NCBI RefSeq assembly: GCF_014656545.1
Contig: NZ_BNDS01000019.1
Coordinates: 30,073 to 94,072 of the forward strand
Direction of reading: 5' to 3'
DNA from: Neobacillus kokaensis
GTDB taxonomy: Bacteria > Bacillota > Bacilli > Bacillales > Cytobacillaceae
Length of the DNA: 64,000 bases
The first letter of the stretch is position 1. Every line of letters begins with the position of its first letter. The notes under the pieces are model-generated. The model searched no databases and was not told the DNA's origin. It saw only the letters and a program-made list of their open reading frames with translations. This document shows positions 25,719 to 33,667 of this stretch, piece by piece. A program made the position numbers and the translations under genes.

Positions 25719-27398
25719 TTACCAAGTTTTAAATCCTGGAGATCCTGGAGGTCCATTCACAATAAACTCTGTTAATGGAACGACATATGCCATCGCTACA
25801 ACGATTAGCATAACAATAATCCATATTCCCCAGCGCTCTGTCCAGTAAGGAGTTGGAGATGCATTTTCTTCTGCTTCCGCAATTGGGAATTCTGTTTCCC
25901 CTTTTGGTGCGAAGAACATCATGTTAATCACTGCATACACTTGGAGAATAATACCAACGATTAGTAATGTTCCGCCGATAGCTAGACACATCATATATGG
26001 GTCCCAGCCTAATGCTGTTGCATGATCGCCATATGTTGTATATGAAGTTCTACGTGGTGATCCAAATAATCCGGCTGTATGCATTGCGCCAGACATAAAG
26101 ATCATGCCTATTGTCCAGATCCAAGTTTGAATGACACCTAATTTATTGATTTGTGGTGTTAGAATACGTCCTGAAATATATGGAACTAACCAATAACTAA
26201 TACCAAAGAATGTCAATGCGACAGTCACACCAAGTGTTAAGTGGAAGTGACCGACAATCCACATTGTGTTATGCACAACCGTGTCTAACTGGTTGGTTGT
26301 TTGGGCAATACCACCGGCACCTGCTGGAATAAAGGAAGCCATTCCGATAAATACTGCTAGGAAACGAACATCACCCCATGGCATTTTTTTATACCAGCCG
26401 ATAAGTCCTTTGCCGCCTTGCTTTCTTGCAGTTTTTTCAAATACGGCAAACAATGCAAATGCTGTCATTAGTGATGGGAAACCAATTGCTAAACTCATAA
26501 ATACGTGCATCATTTTAACTGGTAGTGAAATACCTGGGTCAATGATTTGGTGATGGAATCCACCGGTAATGTTCATGATCACCAGGGCAATAATAACGAC
26601 GCGGGTTAATGTATCGCTCCATCGTCTGCCGCCGATTAATTTCGGTGCAATGACATACCATGCAGAAGTAGCTGTTAAATACCAGATATTAACAAGCGTA
26701 TGTCCAAACGCCCAGAATAACGTACGAGAAACCATAACATTGACTGTCTTAACCCAGCCAAAAGACCAAGGAATAAGATAGATAACTTCGACTGCTACAG
26801 GAATAAGTGCAAAAAACATTAGAACATTAATGCCAGTCGCAAAGTAGGAAAAAATCGGAACATGCTTTCCTTTGTTATTTTTCCGCCAATTGGCTACTTG
26901 GATAAATGCCCCAACGTTGCACAGCCACATACCTACTGCGAAAAATACTAAACCGATATAAAACATCGGGTGTGCTTTCAAAGGCGGATAAAAAGTGTAC
27001 ATTACTGATGCTTCATTCATAAGGATTGGAATCACAACCAATACTGCACCAATAATCTTGGATGCAAACGCAGTCCAGACAATCTTTCTAACCTTTGGAA
27101 GTAAACCTCCCAGTTCATGTGAAAGTCCTGCATAGAGATAACCAAATGTGAAGAAAGTTGTAAAGGCAAGAAGCATGAACACGCCGTGCATAGTTAGAAT
27201 TTGATAATAGTTTAACCAAGATGGCAGTTCTAGAAGACCCGCACGGTTTAATCCTTGTGCTAACCCTAAAAAACCACCAACTAACAATATGACAAATGAT
27301 ACAAATAAATATGTTTTCGAAATTTTTGCGTCTTGTTTATTAACTCCTAGCAATTTAGTTGCTTTTGTTTTGAACGTTTGATTTAGTGCCGTTTCCAT
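25719..27398 (-). CDS. cbaA: ba3-type cytochrome c oxidase subunit I
   Basis: Heme-copper oxidase catalytic subunit, class B, reducing oxygen and pumping protons. The low-spin heme ligand is in MHGVFMLLAF. The CuB His and crosslinked Tyr are in GHTLVNIWYLTATSAWY, two further CuB His in GGFHHQIIDPGI, and heme ligands in VGHFHLTLGVT. 559 residues with about 13 helices. It lacks the D-channel features of aa3 enzymes, as expected for B-type. ATG start after GGGGGG. Third gene of the oxidase transcript. Confidence 0.93.
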   Translation of the reverse strand: METALNQTFKTKATKLLGVNKQDAKISKTYLFVSFVILLVGGFLGLAQGLNRAGLLELPSWLNYYQILTMHGVFMLLAFTTFFTFGYLYAGLSHELGGLLPKVRKIVWTAFASKIIGAVLVVIPILMNEASVMYTFYPPLKAHPMFYIGLVFFAVGMWLCNVGAFIQVANWRKNNKGKHVPIFSYFATGINVLMFFALIPVAVEVIYLIPWSFGWVKTVNVMVSRTLFWAFGHTLVNIWYLTATSAWYVIAPKLIGGRRWSDTLTRVVIIALVIMNITGGFHHQIIDPGISLPVKMMHVFMSLAIGFPSLMTAFALFAVFEKTARKQGGKGLIGWYKKMPWGDVRFLAVFIGMASFIPAGAGGIAQTTNQLDTVVHNTMWIVGHFHLTLGVTVALTFFGISYWLVPYISGRILTPQINKLGVIQTWIWTIGMIFMSGAMHTAGLFGSPRRTSYTTYGDHATALGWDPYMMCLAIGGTLLIVGIILQVYAVINMMFFAPKGETEFPIAEAEENASPTPYWTERWGIWIIVMLIVVAMAYVVPLTEFIVNGPPGSPGFKTW

Positions 27399-27412
27399 TA
27401 GCCTTTCCCCCC

Positions 27413-27880
27413 TTACTTAACAGTAATTGTGGTGCTCATGGCTTGGTGGCCGGCACCGCAATATTCATTACATAGAACTAAATAACTTCCCGGTTTATCA
27501 AACTTCTGGGTAACTTTTTGGATATAACCTGGTGTTACCATGGCGTTAGCATTGGTTTCAGCAATTTCAAAACCGTGGACAACATCTTTTGAAGTTAAGA
27601 TAAAATGTACTGTGGATCCAGCTGGAACCTCAATATTACCTGGATTAAAGCTAAATACTTGCAATGTCATTACAACTTCATATTCCTTATCACCGATCTG
27701 CTTAATCCCTGGCTTATCAAATGGCGCCGTTTGATCGACTTTTTGCGGATCAATGATATCAGTATTACTCGGTGGTTCCATACCTTCCGCAATAGCCTGA
27801 TAGCCCGTGATTAACATGAAAATCATCATAAGACCGAAGCTTAAGGCAAGCCATATCTTTTCATCTTTGTGCATCTTCAT
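27413..27880 (-). CDS. cbaB: ba3-type cytochrome c oxidase subunit II (CuA)
   Basis: 155-residue subunit with one N-terminal membrane helix and a cupredoxin domain holding the binuclear CuA centre. The ligands are visible as CNEYCGAGHQAM (Cys, Cys, His, Met) and the upstream His in SKDVVHGFEIAE. It accepts electrons from cytochrome c and passes them to subunit I, encoded 14 bp downstream. Confidence 0.93.
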   Translation of the reverse strand: MKMHKDEKIWLALSFGLMMIFMLITGYQAIAEGMEPPSNTDIIDPQKVDQTAPFDKPGIKQIGDKEYEVVMTLQVFSFNPGNIEVPAGSTVHFILTSKDVVHGFEIAETNANAMVTPGYIQKVTQKFDKPGSYLVLCNEYCGAGHQAMSTTITVK

Positions 27881-27892
27881 TTCTTATCCCCC

Positions 27893-28042
27893 CTAAACTC
27901 TCCCCATATATAATCCGTATAACACTAAATACGTAAAAAGAATAACTGCTGCAACCACGCCCAGGGAAATCCATGTTCCTGTTCTTGGTAATTCTTTTTC
28001 TCCACTTGTTTTTTTGTGGTTGTGAACTTTTGAAGCTCCCAT
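27893..28042 (-). CDS. Small subunit (IIa-like) of ba3-type oxidase
   Basis: A 49-residue protein starting MGASKVHNHKKTSGEKELPR with a single C-terminal membrane helix (about 24-46, SLGVVAAVILFTYLVLYGL). It opens the oxidase operon with AAGGGGGT nine bases upstream of its ATG and ends 12 bp before cbaB. Size, single helix and position match the subunit IIa of ba3 oxidases (Thermus) and the CbaD-type subunits of bacilli; assignment is by context, since so short a sequence carries little signal. Confidence 0.8.
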   Translation of the reverse strand: MGASKVHNHKKTSGEKELPRTGTWISLGVVAAVILFTYLVLYGLYMGRV

Positions 28043-28082
28043 TTTGATTTACCCCCTTATATTGGTCTCATTTCTTACTTTC

Positions 28083-28125
28083 ATAATAGTTAAGAATCAT
28101 TCTCAAAGAAGTGAACTGAATCACA
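28083..28125 (-). promoter_or_regulatory. Candidate Fnr-activated promoter of the oxidase operon, with a Fur-like box
   Basis: AGTGA-N6-TCACA (28110-28125) matches the Fnr/CRP dyad TGTGA-N6-TCACA with one mismatch. A minus-strand -10 TATTAT (28088-28083) would start transcription near 28076, placing the dyad centre at -41.5, the class II activator position. Between them TAAGAATCATTCTCA (28091-28105) resembles a 7-1-7 Fur-type box with three mismatches. The rest of 28126-28327 is AT-rich with no supported gene. Confidence 0.5.
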
Positions 28126-28327
28126 ATTACAAATAAACTTTTGGCTATTACAAAAACTGAACTTTAGTCTCAACCAGTAAAAGAATATCCCTTATTTATC
28201 CTAAAAAGCCTTGTTATCACTGTTTTTAACTTAAAAACAGCTTCTTTTATTTTTGTAATATAAGAAAAAATAGGGATTTTACCTTGAAAATGAAAAATGA
28301 CAAATTTGTGAACTGTCAAATAAACAA

Positions 28328-28368
28328 TAAAAAAGCTGCTGGATCCAAGGATCCAAGCAGCTTTTTTT
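28328..28368 (-). terminator. Terminator of the kinase-STAS gene
   Basis: AAAAAGCTGCT and AGCAGCTTTTT arms with an inner GGATCC/GGATCC stem, T-run on the minus strand, 13 bp past the stop. Confidence 0.88.
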
Positions 28369-28381
28369 ATCTTATATGAAA

Positions 28382-29941
28382 TCAAACTAACTCTGTCTTA
28401 AAAAACACATCATTCAATGCAAGTTTAAGCGTGCCTTTAAATTCTGCCACCTGACTGATGCTGGTACCACCTGATATTAAACTTTTGACCAGCTCTGCAT
28501 GCAATCCGGTTAGAATCGCTTTACAGCCCATCATTGAAATTCCTTCCATTATCTTTATAAAACTACTGGATGCAGTTTGTTCCATGTCGGCAACACCAGA
28601 AAGATCCACAATTAGAGTTTGAATATGGTTCATTTCAATTTCATTTAACACTTTATTTTGAATCGTATTAATCCGCTGTTGGTCAAGTTGACCTATTAAA
28701 GGAAGAATACAGATTTGATCATTTATCGGAATGATGGGAACAGAAAGATTTTCAACTAATTTTCGTTCTTGATTTAGTAATTCATCCTTGTATTTCGAAT
28801 AGCTGATAAAAAAATAGCTGATAAACTGGTCAATCAATTCATTTATATTTTTTTCCAGATAGAAGAAAGCCTCTCTATCGCTATCAGCCTTACTTAACAA
28901 ATCATAGTTATACAAGAAGTCCCACAGCGTCCTGCGAATGGCTTGGACCCACTCCAATTTGAAGGCTAGCGTTAAGGAATATTTTGCCCATGCAACCCCT
29001 TCCTGCTTAGCAAACAAAATTAATTCATGTACCTGCTCCTCAACAACAAATAAAACGAGCTTATGTGCATTTTTTAACAGATTAATATTTCCAATTCTAT
29101 GTATTTCATCAATTTTATCTTTTACATTAATAGCTTCGTCTAACAATGTATTTTCAAATGCTTCACGATTCTTGAAAAAGAAATTCTTTATGGAACAACC
29201 TTCTTCATACTGTAGTAACAATTTTTTCACTCCCTTTTGGATTAATTGATTTTGCTGCACCAGCTTTATTATAAAGGTCGTTCCTAGATTTTCTTTGCTA
29301 TCAACAACAATCTTACCGCCATGCTGATAAATGACTGAAAATACCTGTGTCAACCCCATCCCCGTACCTTCTGCTTTGGTTGAAAAAAAAGGAGTGCCAA
29401 GTAATGATCGTTTATCCTCAGGAATTCCAACCCCTGTATCTTTAATGGAAACAATCAGTTCCCCATTGATCGCTTCATGGGTGATGGTTAAAGTTCCTTC
29501 CCCGTTCATTGATTCAATCGCATTTTTAATGAGATTAAAAAAAGCCTTTTTAAATTGATTCTTTTTACCTAAAATTCCAATATTCGTATTTTTAAAATTC
29601 GTTATGATTTTTATATCATATAATTTATCTTGAAAAAGATTTAAGATTGATTCCAATTCTACAGATAAATAGATGGTTTGAAGCTGTTCGTCCTCCAAAT
29701 CCGGCTTTGAAACCTGTAATAAATCATTTAATGTTGAAAGAGCGTGATCTAATTCAGATTGGGCAATATCAATATATTCGTGTTTTTCTTCCTGCTTGAG
29801 CAGCTGTAGAAACCCTTTCACTGCCGTTAAAGGATTTTTAACCTCATGAGCAATTCCTGCTGCAATTTGTCCCACAGATGCTAACTGAATTAAATGGCTG
29901 TCACTTCTCGATTCTTCGCTTGCCCTTTCATCTGATTTCAT
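28382..29941 (-). CDS. Histidine kinase fused to a C-terminal RsbR-like STAS domain
   Basis: Residues 20-230 are a complete soluble histidine kinase: H-box GIAHEVKNPLTAVKGFL with His32, N-box NLIKNAIESM, G1 DTGVGIP (168-174), and G2 GTGMGL (192-197). A helical middle (about 240-395) resembles the N-terminal sensor of RsbR-type stressosome proteins. A STAS domain (about 402-515) has LIVDLSGVADMEQTASSSF at the phosphorylation loop. No membrane segment, so cytoplasmic. No response regulator is adjacent. A link between phosphorelay (sporulation-kinase-like H-box) and stress signalling is inferred. Confidence 0.85.
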   Translation of the reverse strand: MKSDERASEESRSDSHLIQLASVGQIAAGIAHEVKNPLTAVKGFLQLLKQEEKHEYIDIAQSELDHALSTLNDLLQVSKPDLEDEQLQTIYLSVELESILNLFQDKLYDIKIITNFKNTNIGILGKKNQFKKAFFNLIKNAIESMNGEGTLTITHEAINGELIVSIKDTGVGIPEDKRSLLGTPFFSTKAEGTGMGLTQVFSVIYQHGGKIVVDSKENLGTTFIIKLVQQNQLIQKGVKKLLLQYEEGCSIKNFFFKNREAFENTLLDEAINVKDKIDEIHRIGNINLLKNAHKLVLFVVEEQVHELILFAKQEGVAWAKYSLTLAFKLEWVQAIRRTLWDFLYNYDLLSKADSDREAFFYLEKNINELIDQFISYFFISYSKYKDELLNQERKLVENLSVPIIPINDQICILPLIGQLDQQRINTIQNKVLNEIEMNHIQTLIVDLSGVADMEQTASSSFIKIMEGISMMGCKAILTGLHAELVKSLISGGTSISQVAEFKGTLKLALNDVFFKTELV

Positions 29942-30086
29942 TATAAGGTTACTCCTTTCAAATCTAGCTATAAAAAAATTTTATGTTTTTAATAGTTAGA
30001 ATATTTAGACTCCCGTAATTATTTTACTAGAAACTTTATATAATTACATCTAGTAAATACTATTTGACATAAAGAATAAAGAAAGT

Positions 30087-30121
30087 AAACAAGCGGAAAC
30101 CTTAATGGCTTCCGCTTGTTT
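30087..30121 (-). terminator. Terminator of the dab operon
   Basis: AAACAAGCGGAA and TTCCGCTTGTTT form a 12-bp stem directly at the stop codon of the last operon gene; the minus-strand tail is T-rich. Confidence 0.8.
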
Positions 30122-30603
30122 TAACAAAGTACATTATTTTCTTCGTTTATGAGTAATTCTGTTACCTTTACATGAGATGGCATTAATGGATGATTGCGTA
30201 TGATATCAATACTGGTCTGTCCGCCTTTGGACAAATCCTTGACTCCTCCTATCCATGCTTTAATATTATTTTCAGGGAATTCAGGCATACAATTTTTAAA
30301 AAGGTAATCTAGTGTTTGAATTTTATCTTGTAGAGTTTTGTTTTCAGATACTTTCTTAAGTGTTTCATCCACATCATTTTGATGACTTTTTATGGCTGCA
30401 ACAAATATTTCATCCACATTTTCCTGATAAGCAGCAATGATTATATTCCTCATAATCTCACCAAATGGCGCTATAACAGATCCATAGCTTTCAATGATGA
30501 TGATATTTTCGTTATTCTGCTCACCTATTTGTTTGATTAACTCTTCTTTTTTGTGTCCCATTCCGGATACAAACAGCACTTTTTTCTTTTCATTTTTGGA
30601 CAT
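30121..30603 (-). CDS. Beta-carbonic-anhydrase-like protein lacking zinc ligands (YbcF-like)
   Basis: 160 residues. The layout follows beta carbonic anhydrases: VLFVSGMGHK at the first ligand strand, PFGEIMRNIIIAAYQENVDEIFVA in the middle helix-strand, and the C-terminal RNHPLMPSHVKVTELLINEE. But the CxDxR motif is replaced by SGMGHK and the HxxC motif by IKSHQND, so Zn cannot be held in the usual way. Its ATG follows the DUF2294 gene directly. B. subtilis ybcF occupies the same operon beside ybcC/ybcD. A structural or bicarbonate-sensing role is inferred. Confidence 0.7.
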   Translation of the reverse strand: MSKNEKKKVLFVSGMGHKKEELIKQIGEQNNENIIIIESYGSVIAPFGEIMRNIIIAAYQENVDEIFVAAIKSHQNDVDETLKKVSENKTLQDKIQTLDYLFKNCMPEFPENNIKAWIGGVKDLSKGGQTSIDIIRNHPLMPSHVKVTELLINEENNVLC

Positions 30604-30974
30604 TAATCTTCACCCCAATTATTTTGCAAATCACTAGATAGTTTAAAGACCATCACCCGTTCTCCTGTCCGTGTGCTAATATCAGTGTGAAAACCAATTA
30701 CCTCCACCCCTGTTATGGATAAAATAATTTCCTTTAAGTCCTCCATACCACTTTCAACCAAACTATTCCGATTTTCTTTGACTGACAACATTCCATCTTT
30801 ATCCTGACATAGTGAATATTCAGCAGGAGTTAAGATACCTTTCAGAATTACAATAATCATATCTCTTAGAATATCTGATTTTACAGAGACGGAACCGCGT
30901 CCAAGATAACTTTTCTCCCAATGTGTTAAAGCCTTGCTGATCTCAGCTTCCATGGCCCCTTTTGATTTCTCCAT
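30603..30974 (-). CDS. DUF2294 protein, MpsC-like
   Basis: About 123 residues, starting MEKSKGAMEAEISKALTHWE, with the family segments GRGSVSVKSDILRDMIIVIL and FHTDISTRTGERVMVFKL. The family (DUF2294; YbcI in B. subtilis, MpsC in staphylococci) accompanies the DAB/Mps inorganic-carbon or sodium-linked membrane-potential system. The start is the ATG at 30974, six bases after AAAGGAG. It is soluble by sequence; its biochemical role is not established. Confidence 0.85.
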   Translation of the reverse strand: MEKSKGAMEAEISKALTHWEKSYLGRGSVSVKSDILRDMIIVILKGILTPAEYSLCQDKDGMLSVKENRNSLVESGMEDLKEIILSITGVEVIGFHTDISTRTGERVMVFKLSSDLQNNWGED

Positions 30975-31048
30975 AACAAGCTCCTTTCTCTTAAGAGTAG
31001 TTCCATTCATCTATCGCCAAAAATTGGCTGTAATATTCTAATTAGCCA

Positions 31049-33667
31049 TTAAGACCAGCTTTTCCAGTTTCCTTCCGGATCAATGGATGAAAGACGGATC
31101 CAGCCATTTTGCAGCTTTTGCCGAAATGCTCGATCTTGATTGAGCGCTCGCTCGATATAGTCACTTGGCGCTTGGATTACCACCAACAATCTTAGCGGGG
31201 CATGATAAGCCTCTTGATCGGAGCGCATGACTGACTGCCAAGGCAGGCCAGCTAATAAGTCACTTGAGTTCCCTTGCATGACACCAATCCCTGATGTCAC
31301 CGTTTGTGTTGCTTTATTCCCGCTTCCGAAATAATGCGGAGCAACAGTAGAAGCATAATACTGCAAATTAATCCATTGGGCCACCGTTGCCGGTCCCGCA
31401 AGAATATTTGCCAGCAATGTGCCGTTTCGATCCTTATGCCAATGATAAGTTTGTAAAAAGGCTCTGCCTTCTAAATCACACTCTAGCGTCATCTCTCGGT
31501 CCCCGATGATAAAGGCAGCATTGCGCGCCAATCCCCATTCTGGACGTACCTCACTCCAGTCATCTGCCATCCTTTGAACCTCTGCTTTTACATTTTTGGT
31601 GCTGGAGCCAAGACTTGGTAATTTCAGAAGACGCTCGGTATTTGCCTGCTCACTAACCTTTGGCAGTAAAGATTTAACAAGACCTAGTGCCTCTTGTGCA
31701 GCAGCTGAAAGTTCCGGAACATACAGCCACCGTAATTCATCAAGAGTTGTAATATGTTCTGCCGCTGCAAAAACGGTATCCTTTGGAATCACGATCCCCT
31801 CCGCAGCTAACGATTCCCTTACTTCCTGCTGATTGCATAAGTTTGCAAGAACACGGGCATTAAAGCCGCTGGATTTTCCACCGCAAGCACCACAGTCGAG
31901 AGCCGAGGCATACGGGTTATTTGTGCTGTGACTTCCATGCCCGCAAATTACCACTAAAGGAGAGAAGCCTTCCGTTATTCCCATCATATTTAGAGCCTGC
32001 CGTACAAAGTGTACTTTCTCTCCCTCAGAAAATCCAACCGGAAGCTCTGATTCTAAGTAATGATGGTGGTCTAGGGTCAATTCAGCTGCTGGTTTACGCT
32101 GCCAGCTTTCGCGAATCTTTCTTATTGCAGTACCAGTACCCCTAGGTACAAAAGTACGTCCGAATGTTTGCAGACTTAGCCATGGACCGCTGATTTCCGG
32201 CAATGCCAGGCTGGCAAGCAGGTTGTGCTTCAAAGACTTAAAGGTACTGCCAAGTGCATTGACTGCCTGCTTACGCTGCTTATATTGAGTTACTACCTCT
32301 GATGAGGAAGATTCTTTTATTTTATATTTCGGTTTGAACATAACCGGTAAAGAGTCATGTTTATGTGTACTGCCCAGTTCACATGTTTCGATTGGAAGTC
32401 CGAAAAAGCCGGCCGTTCCAAAGGTCTTGAAAGGACCAGTTTTTTCAAGTTGGCGGCGAAATGGCTCTGAGCGCACATCAATGCAAAAGACAAATTGCAC
32501 TAGCGCGGGCTTTTCGCTTATTTCTGCTGTATGACATTCGGATGCTATAGTCTTTTTTAATTGGTCTTCATATGTTTTTTCCCACGCCTCTAGCCAAAGA
32601 CGTCTACGGAGAATTTGATCAAAACGGTAAGCTAGAGTCAATCGTGCTTTTATTTCAGCCGCAGATAGCTGCGACCATTCATTAACAGGCATATCTCCCC
32701 ACTGAATCCAGGAGACAATTAACTTCTCAACATGAACGTCGTATTTTTGCACCTGTACTGGCAGATAGGGTTTGATCAAAATCCTTTCCATGGAAAGTCG
32801 AACAGCCAAATAGTCCATTAATAGAGATTGATCGTCTGGCCTTTGCTGTGAACGCCAAAGCATCATTCCTGCCCATCCCGGTAAGGCCAGCAAATGAGCT
32901 TCAAGATAGCCCTTTATTTCAGTAAAAGAAATTTCGAGTGCCAGCAGCGCTTCTCTTAATGCATCGTCCGCCTTTTCCGGCAATTCTTTTAGTTCTTTTC
33001 GTAAAGGAGCTTTAAGACCAGGGTCGAAACCTGCAAGACTTCTCCATGCATGATAGAAACCTTTTTCGCGATTAGGCATGGACCATACCGCCTGTGACTC
33101 ATCCAAGAACAATTTACACCACTTAATCAATTGACTGTTAAGCTCTTTCAAAACATTCTTATCGCTATGCTGCTCTAAGCGCTGACTAAGGGTTTGAACG
33201 CCATGACGTTCGCTAATTTGGTATTTAAATCGGCTAAGTTTCTTTGCCATACTTTGTAACTCATGGTTAGCAGTTTGTTCAGTGAATGACTGATTAAGTC
33301 CTAATGCCTTCCTGCAAAACTGTTCCGCAATATCACGAGGCATATCCAGCGGCTGTGTATCAAGCCAATAATTAAGCACTACATCTAAATTATCTTGACT
33401 TATTTCACCTTGATCCCAGGCCGAACGCAGTACGGCATCATTTGGGAGCAAATCTACATTAACTGTGTCTTTGAATTGCCGTGTCACTTCCTCAAATGTG
33501 TGGTGTTCCAAACCGACCCAAGGGTGACGTGCCGCAAACGTAGTAATCGGCCCGAACGGTGCAATGACCTTGCTTGCTGCCGCTGTCAATTCTTTCATAT
33601 CCAAACTAAGGTAATCATTATTTCTTTCCAAATCGTTTGGCCTGGTTAATGGTAATGCCGTACTCAA
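31049..33667 (-). CDS. dabA: Inorganic carbon transporter subunit DabA (DUF2309)
   Basis: Large cytoplasmic zinc subunit of the DAB complex, thought to hydrate CO2 vectorially like a beta carbonic anhydrase. The predicted Zn ligands and partner are visible: Cys395 and Asp397 in FCIDVRSEPFRR, His577 in VICGHGSHSTNNP, and Cys592 in LDCGACGG. 872 residues, normal for the family (YbcC of B. subtilis, MpsB). TTG start with AAGGAGG nine bases upstream; its first bases overlap the dabB stop (TTGA), so the two are coupled. Confidence 0.93.
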   Translation of the reverse strand: MSTALPLTRPNDLERNNDYLSLDMKELTAAASKVIAPFGPITTFAARHPWVGLEHHTFEEVTRQFKDTVNVDLLPNDAVLRSAWDQGEISQDNLDVVLNYWLDTQPLDMPRDIAEQFCRKALGLNQSFTEQTANHELQSMAKKLSRFKYQISERHGVQTLSQRLEQHSDKNVLKELNSQLIKWCKLFLDESQAVWSMPNREKGFYHAWRSLAGFDPGLKAPLRKELKELPEKADDALREALLALEISFTEIKGYLEAHLLALPGWAGMMLWRSQQRPDDQSLLMDYLAVRLSMERILIKPYLPVQVQKYDVHVEKLIVSWIQWGDMPVNEWSQLSAAEIKARLTLAYRFDQILRRRLWLEAWEKTYEDQLKKTIASECHTAEISEKPALVQFVFCIDVRSEPFRRQLEKTGPFKTFGTAGFFGLPIETCELGSTHKHDSLPVMFKPKYKIKESSSSEVVTQYKQRKQAVNALGSTFKSLKHNLLASLALPEISGPWLSLQTFGRTFVPRGTGTAIRKIRESWQRKPAAELTLDHHHYLESELPVGFSEGEKVHFVRQALNMMGITEGFSPLVVICGHGSHSTNNPYASALDCGACGGKSSGFNARVLANLCNQQEVRESLAAEGIVIPKDTVFAAAEHITTLDELRWLYVPELSAAAQEALGLVKSLLPKVSEQANTERLLKLPSLGSSTKNVKAEVQRMADDWSEVRPEWGLARNAAFIIGDREMTLECDLEGRAFLQTYHWHKDRNGTLLANILAGPATVAQWINLQYYASTVAPHYFGSGNKATQTVTSGIGVMQGNSSDLLAGLPWQSVMRSDQEAYHAPLRLLVVIQAPSDYIERALNQDRAFRQKLQNGWIRLSSIDPEGNWKSWS

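Noticed and set aside
28170..28385. 71-codon frame on the minus strand upstream of the oxidase operon region
   Set aside because: Overlaps the kinase-STAS terminator, no ribosome site, composition like random AT-rich DNA.
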